33,278 nucleotides of DNA from Nitrospira sp. (GTDB lineage: Bacteria > Nitrospirota > Nitrospiria > Nitrospirales > Nitrospiraceae): positions 1 through 33,278 of the forward strand of contig JAOUMR010000032.1 in NCBI GenBank assembly GCA_029881435.1, in the 5' to 3' direction. Shown here piece after piece: positions 25,401-30,338 of this stretch. The stretch's first letter is position 1. Every line of letters begins with the position of its first letter. The position numbers and the translations under genes are program-made. A model generated the notes under the pieces. It had not been told where the DNA came from, ran no database searches, and saw nothing but the letters and a program-made list of their open reading frames with translations.

Positions 25401-27393
25401 CCCATGTGTACTTCGGATATTTGGCGGTGCTTTCCCGTTCACCGACCGCCACATTGCCGTTCCACTTCCAATCCCAGACAGTCGCGTCATAGGCCATGAT
25501 CTGACCCTTTTCGTCGTCCGTATGGCCGGGTTTCCCCTGCGCGGGCACGAACATCTCAACCCAATCCTTAATGTTCACGATCACCGGATTCGATTTCCAA
25601 TTCGTCTTTTGGCTCTTGTCCACGATCTTGAAGGTCTTCCCAAACCAATCAACAGTCTTCCCGATCAGCTTGTCGGACGACACGCCCAGTTTCATCCGGC
25701 CAGCGCGATCCGGCAGCTCCCGGAGGTCCGGCATGCTGTCCGTATGGGCCGCTCCAACTTGGAGGGTGTTGTAGAACCGGCCGTAGCCCCACATCCCTGC
25801 GACATAGTGGTGCGCAACGTGACAGTGATAGAGGAATTCGCCAGCCAGATGCTGACAGCCACCGCCGCCACACTCAGGTTCGAGGTCCAACGCCTCGGAC
25901 GGACCGATGACTTCGACGTCCACACGGTCGGATTTCGTTCGGACGACCGGATACTTAACCGGGCCGTCCTGCCCCATCGCCCACATATTGTTGGGCTCGG
26001 TACCAGGACTGCGTTGCCAGCGAATCGATCCGCTATGCGGATGGTGCGAATGGAACACTTCCGACCCACCATGAACGAGTCGCCACTTGACCGGATCGCC
26101 CAGATAACCTCGGGCAATCGTGGTCGGCGTATCGCCGAACGTGTAGGAGCTATAGGCCAATGATTCGTCCTCAAACCCGAAATACTCGTGTTGCAAATGC
26201 ATCTGATCGATGCCGAACGGCTCACTGCGATAATTGATGGCCCGCCCGCCGGGACGATAGGCATCCGTCAGCGGATCGCGCTGGGGCAAGAAATCTCCCT
26301 TCTTGTTCAACGGGCGAAACGCCTCATCCCCGACTTCGTGGTAGAACAACACGAACTCGCGAAAATCGGGTCCCGACGCATTATCGATATTCACCTGCCA
26401 GCCACTCTTGACCTCAGGAGCAGGCCCTCCACTTCCGATCGCATCGAGATACCTGGCGCCTTGCGGCTCCACGATAAAGGCGCCAAAGAGACCCAGGACC
26501 GTCAGTTCACGGTCGTGGCTATACGAGTGGAACTGGCGCACTCCTTCCTGCATGTGCGGATGGAGATACCATTCGAATTCTTGAGCTTTGCCGGGTGCGA
26601 CAATGGAATCAGGATTGGTCGTCGTGGCCGGTTTACCCGTGGGGCTCACGACCATGCTCGACGCTTGGATGAACAGGCTGCCATCTTCTTCTTCCATTTG
26701 ATTGCGCAGCGTCATCTTGACGCAATCGCCCTGGTTCGCCCTGAGGACCAAGGGTTGAATCAGGTCGCCCTGCAGGCCCGTGCTGACGGCGCCAGGATCG
26801 AACCCATCCTTTTCACGAGCCTCCCTGTTCTTGGTCTCTTCAGCCCGAGCTTTCTCCACGTCCTCGGTCAACACGTACATATAGCCTGGATAGAAGTCGA
26901 GCCAGCGATTCAGTGTGATTTCGACATTGATCATCGACACATCGAACTGTTTGGTCGGCACGCCGGCAGGACATCTCCCTCCCGAGGTCAAGACCGGCTC
27001 ACCCTTGCTCGAATCCGTCATGAGGAGGAAACTGCTGCCGTCCTGCCCCATGTACTGGTGCATCATCGACATGTTGTTGAACATGCCCGATGTCTGTTGA
27101 GTTTTGGCATCCTTCTGGGCCTGCTGTTCTAATTTCTGCATCAATCGATGGTGCTGCAGTTCCATTTTTTGGGCCTTGTCGGCGTGGCCCTCGATGGCGT
27201 TCTCCAGCACTGTCTGACCCTTGAGTTGCTGGGTCCATCCCGGCATCGCCACCGGTGTGGCGTGACCTGCCAGAGAAGAATCGTGTGTCTCTGCAGCGAA
27301 CACTGACGCTGCCACAACGCTTCCTGCGATCAGAACAGCGTGCAGCATCAGCAGCCGTCGCCACCAACCCTGTGGTTGAAATAACGATCTCAT
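22465..27393 (-). CDS. Giant secreted multicopper oxidase 2 (paralog of MCO 1)
   Basis: A 1642-aa protein colinear with MCO 1 and clearly its tandem duplicate. GGAGG precedes the ATG; signal peptide residues 1-34 (LIAGSVVAASVFAAE). The same three two-domain units begin near residues 141, 737 and 1249. Copper motifs: HxxHxH at 448, 451, 453; HCH...H...GM at 523-534; HxH at 828/830 (HPH instead of HWH) and 975/977 (WHDHAFG). Unlike MCO 1, the unit-1 HIHG is absent (FIQA at 241-244), and HPHG after the HxxHxH box is HPHS. Extra residues, including a Cys-containing loop (MDCLQKGNDPTASLPRDKSC), lie near 906-925. These differences suggest divergent substrates or partners. Expected to be extracytoplasmic. 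Confidence 0.88.
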   Translation of the reverse strand: MRSLFQPQGWWRRLLMLHAVLIAGSVVAASVFAAETHDSSLAGHATPVAMPGWTQQLKGQTVLENAIEGHADKAQKMELQHHRLMQKLEQQAQKDAKTQQTSGMFNNMSMMHQYMGQDGSSFLLMTDSSKGEPVLTSGGRCPAGVPTKQFDVSMINVEITLNRWLDFYPGYMYVLTEDVEKARAEETKNREAREKDGFDPGAVSTGLQGDLIQPLVLRANQGDCVKMTLRNQMEEEDGSLFIQASSMVVSPTGKPATTTNPDSIVAPGKAQEFEWYLHPHMQEGVRQFHSYSHDRELTVLGLFGAFIVEPQGARYLDAIGSGGPAPEVKSGWQVNIDNASGPDFREFVLFYHEVGDEAFRPLNKKGDFLPQRDPLTDAYRPGGRAINYRSEPFGIDQMHLQHEYFGFEDESLAYSSYTFGDTPTTIARGYLGDPVKWRLVHGGSEVFHSHHPHSGSIRWQRSPGTEPNNMWAMGQDGPVKYPVVRTKSDRVDVEVIGPSEALDLEPECGGGGCQHLAGEFLYHCHVAHHYVAGMWGYGRFYNTLQVGAAHTDSMPDLRELPDRAGRMKLGVSSDKLIGKTVDWFGKTFKIVDKSQKTNWKSNPVIVNIKDWVEMFVPAQGKPGHTDDEKGQIMAYDATVWDWKWNGNVAVGERESTAKYPKYTWAAKWDDSTRPAILFDPTTGKMAWPLFKPHFGKRVPFSANHNGAPWLEPIHQDAKGERTSEPAMPGEQGRWSLCPENANRKHYNIHFIRLPITLAKKQGNEPPIVDKDGLIYVLHEEERLTRGDDDLKVPAVIRANVYDCVDVILTSEWDDDDYTNFQSSKINIHPHFFQFDTGNSDGVISGFEYEMSVRPFTMWGKKTKHGLPAPMVAKLVSGVKAGATSIKIQMAPGATKFHANTEVMVGMDCLQKGNDPTASLPRDKSCQEVARIKEIKGDRMTFFKPLKHNHPTNDLVSPEFVRYRWWVDVDMGTVFWHDHAFGATTWPHGGFGVTIVEPYGSTYHDPKNGKLVYSGPIADIHSNEPIGAGVSGSFRELMVSIHDTVPHTVNVIETGNPPGQPVEVALEAGKTVSFQMPEKILNAPNQYLNGGTHTTGSGFNFRAEPFAQRLANNPDTSKLFSSAIHGDPDTPLLRAYTGDTMVFRLLHQLMNESHVWTISGHTFLTERYAADANRKNSIHVGIAERYDLVTKAGGFQGMPGDYIHFNGRTSHFAEGGWGIVRVLDKEVSDLKPLPKGTNPLGIPAALSSVCPADAPVKNFNVVAVDRPMKLNPKAPDAIEVDFERKIEMTMPEGKIFALEEEATTVSSGKTPHPLTLRANLGDCIKVNLKNKMKASRASFFAPGLAFDPKDSQGLNVGNNPGDQTVGPGESRLYTYYAHPANKETTSLVWDGGNIVVNPRNGLYGAIIVGPRGSQYRDPVTGADLSQKNAWRADVIVDASLPENVGKRNYRDVALFFQDEDNIIGTSFMPYVQNVAGLTSVNYRAEPYLFREDQGCSLSKIFQPCVVEKPEDPVTPLIEAHAGDPIRIHVIGANSEQNGMFGVEGHEWPIEPYMPGADMISVVEYAGSEILDVFLRGGAGGPYRQVGDFVWSNQRLPYTQSGQWGYLRVLPVGDTRIQPLGRGGVGAKRAEETPQPQAMPTAMK

Positions 27394-27452
27394 ATCTCGG
27401 CCTCCTCTCCTTGGATATGCCTATTGCTTCAGACCATAAGTTGATTGCTACT

Positions 27453-27471
27453 GGTCGATCATCAATCGACC
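27453..27471. promoter_or_regulatory. Operator-like dyad upstream of MCO 2
   Basis: GGTCGAT (27453-27459) and ATCGACC (27465-27471) form a perfect 7-bp inverted repeat around 5 bases, 60-78 bases before the MCO 2 start. The spacing suits a dimeric transcription factor. No convincing -10/-35 pair was located next to it. Confidence 0.45.
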
Positions 27472-27500
27472 ATCCCTGTACACCTATTCGCTAGTGAGCA

Positions 27501-27634
27501 CCGGCCTCCGACTCGTATCCGGCCTTATTCTCTGGAAGGTAAAGTGCTGGTGAAGGGTTCCTTCTTGCGAAGGAATGGGTCATTCGGAGGCCGGTCCAAA
27601 ATCACCCACACCTTCACCAGCGACAATTTTTGTC
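27501..27634. repeat. Interlocked inverted repeats upstream of MCO 2
   Basis: Arm A CCGGCCTCCGA (27501-27511) is complementary to A' TCGGAGGCCGG (27584-27594). Arm B GCTGGTGAAGG (27546-27556) is complementary to B' CCTTCACCAGC (27611-27621). The order A-B-A'-B' is that of a pseudoknot. A 7-bp hairpin TTCCTTC-ttgc-GAAGGAA (27558-27575) lies inside, and the palindrome GACAA-TTT-TTGTC (27622-27634) follows. It begins 108 bases upstream of MCO 2, so it could be a 5' leader structure, an operator array, or two overlapping mobile-element ends. No gene is visible from 27394 to 27858. Confidence 0.65.
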
Positions 27635-27858
27635 AGCAATCGCTATGCCTTGTCGTAACAGGACAGTGATCAAGAGAGATTTACACTATTTGACAATGGC
27701 TTAGAGGGATCGTGGCCGTGAAAGCGCCGCAGAAGGGATCTGGGGAATCTGTCTACAGAATGAGGTTCAAGCTGAGTACTTTCTCGATCAGCCTATAAAG
27801 TCATACCTTTACGCTGTCTAAAATCTTGGACAGTACCGATTGTGAAATTGAGGCATGA

Positions 27859-28074
27859 TGGGACAGTGCTGAAACGATCAAACGCCAACGGTATGAACAT
27901 TACGGCATCCCCAAATATTGGATCATCGACCCGGCAGTCGATCAGGTGAAAATCCACCGCCTCAGCAACGGCCGCTATGGCCAAGCCTCAATCCTGACCC
28001 TGGAAACGCAAGACCTCCTTACCACACCATTGCTGCCGCCCCTAAACCTGCCGCTCGCCGCACTGTTCAAGTAA
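27859..28074 (+). pseudogene. Uma2-family (DUF820) endonuclease remnant
   Basis: Starting after an in-frame TGA (27856-27858), the frame ending at TAA 28072-28074 reads about 71 residues that match the C-terminal part of Uma2 nucleases: IKRQRYEHYGIPKYWIIDP, then VKIHRLSNGRYGQ, and an end of the form LLTTPLLPPLNLPLAALF. The IPKYWIIDP box is the family's catalytic-core signature (E/YWIVDP). No start codon exists and the N-terminal half of the roughly 180-residue family is gone, so it is a fragment. Uma2 genes are scattered, mobile and often decayed. Confidence 0.75.
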
Positions 28075-28276
28075 ACGATCGGAATGTTCTCTCGCGTTCT
28101 CACAATCCCTACCTACTGTAGTTACGCATGCCTCGCGGTTAAGTCACCTGCCATGCTGGGGCTAGAATCAACCGTGCGCCTCTAAAGCCGCCACAAACCG
28201 GACGCCGCGTAGGACGTCGTCCCGCTAGAAAACCTGCCTGTCTCTTTCTATTTTTTGCACTCTTTCTTTCCTCTTA

Positions 28277-28306
28277 TTGACTTCCACACGCTGAAGCCGC
28301 TACGCT
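28277..28306 (+). promoter_or_regulatory. Possible promoter of the RelE-type toxin-antitoxin pair
   Basis: TTGACT (28277-28282) is five-sixths consensus for -35; TACGCT (28301-28306), 18 bases on, is a weak -10. A start about 20 bases before the antitoxin ATG would give a short leader. The rest of 28075-28325 shows nothing else. Confidence 0.35.
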
Positions 28307-28325
28307 CAATCCAAAGGGAGATCTC

Positions 28326-28526
28326 ATGAAAGTCGCTGATCTAACCATCGAAGAATTCCAAGCGCTGATCAAGAAAACCATCCACGAAGAACTGCAAGAA
28401 TTGCTGACCGATCCCGATGCAGGGCGCGAATTAACCCAGGAAATTGAAGCGCGTCTTACCGCGTCGCTACAATCAACAGAGCGCATCTCGTTCGAGGAAG
28501 TCAAAAGAAGGCATACGCTTCGTTGA
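28326..28526 (+). CDS. Antitoxin of a RelE/ParE-type pair
   Basis: A 66-aa acidic, largely helical protein with AAAGGGAG ahead of its ATG. It begins MKVADLTIEEFQALIKKTIHEELQ-style and ends in a basic tail (FEEVKRRHTLR). Small antitoxins of this kind, with a DLTxEEFxxLI start, occur directly upstream of RelE-like toxins. They neutralise the toxin by wrapping it and usually repress the operon. No ribbon-helix-helix or HTH motif is obvious, so its own DNA binding is uncertain. The stop TGA overlaps the toxin ATG by one base. Confidence 0.7.
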   Translation: MKVADLTIEEFQALIKKTIHEELQELLTDPDAGRELTQEIEARLTASLQSTERISFEEVKRRHTLR

Positions 28527-28783
28527 TGGTTCATGTTGAGTTCACTCCTCAAGCGCTCGAAGATCTATCTCAGCTCGACAAGGGGATAGCAGACCGAATC
28601 GCAGCAAAGATTCAATGGCTCTCTGAGCAGTACGACCACGTTCAACCTGAAACCCTCACTGGACGCTTTGCCGGACTGTATAAGCTCCGGGTTGGAGATT
28701 GGCGTGTGCTGTACACCACAGATCCGGCCGCGCGCATGCTCACGATTCATGTCATTGCCCATCGGAGCACAGTCTATAAGTGA
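28526..28783 (+). CDS. RelE/ParE-superfamily toxin
   Basis: An 85-aa basic protein. Family landmarks are VEFTPQALEDLSQLDKGIADRIAAKIQWL at the N-terminus, LTGRFAGLYKLRVGDWRVLYTTD in the core and a C-terminal HVIAHRSTVYK. RelE-like toxins cut mRNA in the ribosomal A site; ParE relatives poison gyrase. The core LRVGDWRVLY and terminal HR...VY resemble the mRNA-interferase branch. ATG 28526 overlaps the antitoxin stop (TGATG), implying translational coupling; a TTG one codon earlier is possible. The pair appears intact. Confidence 0.85.
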   Translation: MVHVEFTPQALEDLSQLDKGIADRIAAKIQWLSEQYDHVQPETLTGRFAGLYKLRVGDWRVLYTTDPAARMLTIHVIAHRSTVYK

Positions 28784-29152
28784 AGCGGTAAGCCCCTTTG
28801 CCATCGAACAGCGCCTTCGCGTTGGAACGGGAGCAGGCGAGTTTTCCATCGCGTGTTTGCCACGCGGCTATCGGCAGTAATGCCGCCATGCCATGCGTCC
28901 CTCTCGGCTCTTGAACTCACGGCTCTCGCCTCTTATGTCACCCGCCGACAGCCCGTTGGCCCTGTTGAATGGTCACGGCAACTCGCCACTGTACTCGGAC
29001 TGAATCGACGCTTCGCCCCCGTGGATGCCCCGCCAAATTACGTAGCCTGTCCCTTTTTCTTCCCTCGAGCCAGGCCTACCTATCGACAAGTGATGCTGTC
29101 AGTTTTCTCTGCGTTGTATTACAATGACGCATGTTGCCTGGAGGACTCGCCA
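28784..29152. other. Spacer between the RelE-type and HicB genes
   Basis: The HicB frame stays open upstream through this stretch, but it has no supported start and its translation is unlike HicB. A segment reading RRQPVGPVEWSRQLATVLGL could be a decayed gene fragment of unknown origin. Near 29119 TACAAT is a plausible -10 for hicB. GGAGG (29140-29144) serves the ATG at 29153. Confidence 0.4.
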
Positions 29153-29365
29153 ATGCGATACCGCGTCGTTCTTGAACAAGATGAAGATGGGGTCTATATA
29201 GCCGAATGCCCATCCCTTCCGGGTTGTGTGAGTCAAGGAAGCACACGAGAAGAGGCGTTGACCAATATCAAGGATGCCATGGCGGGCTACCTTGAAAGCT
29301 TACGAATCCACAATGAGCCAATACCCCCATCCATTTGGGAAGAAACCGTGGACATCACCCTTTGA
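29153..29365 (+). CDS. hicB: HicB-family antitoxin
   Basis: A 70-aa protein with a strong GGAGG upstream of ATG 29153. It is the partial RNase H-like fold of HicB: MRYRVVLEQDEDGVYIAECPSL-type start, PGCVSQGSTREEALTNIKDAMAGYLES and a C-terminal strand. HicB antitoxins neutralise HicA mRNA-cleaving toxins. This short form lacks a C-terminal DNA-binding extension. The order is hicB then hicA, with the stop overlapping a TTG that once began hicA. The toxin partner is broken, so this is an orphan antitoxin. Confidence 0.85.
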   Translation: MRYRVVLEQDEDGVYIAECPSLPGCVSQGSTREEALTNIKDAMAGYLESLRIHNEPIPPSIWEETVDITL

Positions 29366-29587
29366 GCAAATTGCCTATCCTACTCAGGTCAAACCGCGGT
29401 TCGCGCACTGAAGGAGATTGGCTATCTGGTGGATCACCAAACCGGAAGTCATATCATCTTGCGACAATCCGATCTTCCGCACCGGCGACTCACCGTTCCT
29501 CATCACACCGAGCTGGCAAGAGGCACGTGACGCAGCATCATTCGCCACGCCGGTCTCACGGTTGAAGGATTTAGCGCATTGCTCTAA
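29362..29587 (+). pseudogene. hicA: hicA toxin pseudogene (frameshift plus nonsense codon)
   Basis: From the TTG overlapping the hicB stop, LSKLPIL is read in one frame, and HicA sequence continues one base later in the next: SGQTAVRALKEIGYLVDHQTGSHIIL, then RQSDLPHRRLTVPHHTELARGT, an in-frame TGA (29528-29530), and RSIIRHAGLTVEGFSALL to TAA 29585-29587. The double-stranded RNA-binding core is there, with the catalytic His in GSHIIL. One single-base shift near 29384 and one stop codon inactivate it. Every HicA segment is recognisable, so the loss is recent. Confidence 0.85.
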
Positions 29588-29635
29588 GCGGTGCACGCAC
29601 CCACCTGAACGCTGCCACCCTTCTCATGCGCCTCC

Positions 29636-29857
29636 TTACCCCTTCAGTCCTCGCAGCCCCTTGCTGGGGGAGACCGGGGCGATGAAATTAGCAATCGACC
29701 TGGGGTCCCAATCTTTCGCATTGAGAAACGCTCCTACCGCTGATGCCCCCCGGAGGACAGGCTCTCCGGCGCTCCCACTGACCTCTCGGTTTCCTTCTTG
29801 ACGATCAACAATCAAAGACTCCCGGCCCTTTGCTTGCACGTAGAACACAGAATTCAC
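29636..29857 (-). CDS. Small protein of unknown function (73 aa)
   Basis: Begins at GTG 29857 with a strong GGAGG nine bases upstream, which is the main support. The sequence (NSVFYVQAKGRESLIVDRQEG, VLRGASAVGAFLNAKDWDPRSIANFIAP) has a soluble alpha/beta look and no signal peptide, cysteines or transmembrane segment. I recognise no family. It lies 39 bases after the Cys-rich peptide gene on the same strand and is probably the last gene of the PatA/PatG-like operon. Confidence 0.5.
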   Translation of the reverse strand: MNSVFYVQAKGRESLIVDRQEGNREVSGSAGEPVLRGASAVGAFLNAKDWDPRSIANFIAPVSPSKGLRGLKG

Positions 29858-29896
29858 GCTCCTATTCCTCCAAAAATACCGTTTCCCACGCTTCGT

Positions 29897-30265
29897 TTAC
29901 CCACTCACCAAGGAGAAGACCCTGTCATCATGACATTGGACTACATCGTTTACTAAATGGCATTCCGCTGGCCATGGATGCTTAGACGCGCACCCCCATA
30001 TCGCTTCAGCCCAATGCCGCTCAGTGCAACCATGACACCCATTAGCATCGCACGATTTACAGCAACCACGGAAAGGAACTACCGGAGCAGCAAAACCCAA
30101 ATCTGGCGTTGGAAATTCTGGACGTCGTCGAGGAGGTAGAAATTCTTCACGTCGTTGAGGAGGTAGAAATTGTTGAGATGCCTTAACACCAAAATTGTTT
30201 TCGGAATTTGTTTTGTTGCCTGACATCCCCCGATTTACGCCATTTGTTAGTTTTGGAATTTTCAC
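29897..30265 (-). CDS. Repeat- and cysteine-rich small protein, candidate precursor peptide
   Basis: A 122-aa protein from GTG 30265 with GGGAGG nine bases upstream. The first 32 residues are Asn/Lys/Ser-rich and could be a leader. Then come near-identical 9-residue repeats FLPPQRREE (33-41) and FLPPRRRPE (42-50), plus a degenerate third beginning FPTPDLG. Residues 68-111 hold eight cysteines (68, 69, 72, 77, 80, 92, 102, 111), beginning GCCKSCDANGCHGC. There is no signal peptide. Directly downstream of a PatA/PatG-like protease, it resembles a ribosomal precursor with repeated core segments, but cyanobactin recognition motifs are absent. A metal-binding accessory protein is the main alternative. 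Local sequence is AT-richer than the neighbours, hinting at transfer. Confidence 0.65.
   Translation of the reverse strand: MKIPKLTNGVNRGMSGNKTNSENNFGVKASQQFLPPQRREEFLPPRRRPEFPTPDLGFAAPVVPFRGCCKSCDANGCHGCTERHWAEAIWGCASKHPWPAECHLVNDVVQCHDDRVFSLVSG
30116..30169. repeat. Tandem 27-nt repeats inside the candidate precursor gene
   Basis: Units 30143-30169 and 30116-30142 are both 27 bases, in frame, and differ at a few positions; they encode FLPPQRREE and FLPPRRRPE. A third, diverged unit follows at 30089-30115. Perfectly in-frame duplication of a short coding unit is typical of multi-core peptide genes and of structural repeats. Confidence 0.85.
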
Positions 30266-30338
30266 CTTTGGGATCCTCCCATTTTGGAATTTTTTAAAAC
30301 CTTTCCACGATTTTACTTAACTTTTTCAAAGAACATAC

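Noticed and set aside
25060-26163. Long open frames on the plus strand opposite the two MCO genes (also 26188-27132, 23263-24000)
   Set aside because: They mirror the coding strand of high-GC MCO genes, have no ribosome-binding sites, and their translations are low-complexity antisense sequence.
28853-29152. N-terminal 100-codon extension of HicB
   Set aside because: HicB proteins of this type start MRYRVVLEQD; GGAGG precedes the ATG at 29153 and the extension has no family resemblance.
29588-29901. CRISPR-like or short direct repeats near the Cys-rich peptide
   Set aside because: The only regular repeat is the 27-nt coding repeat without spacers; no CRISPR array or cas gene is visible anywhere in the window.
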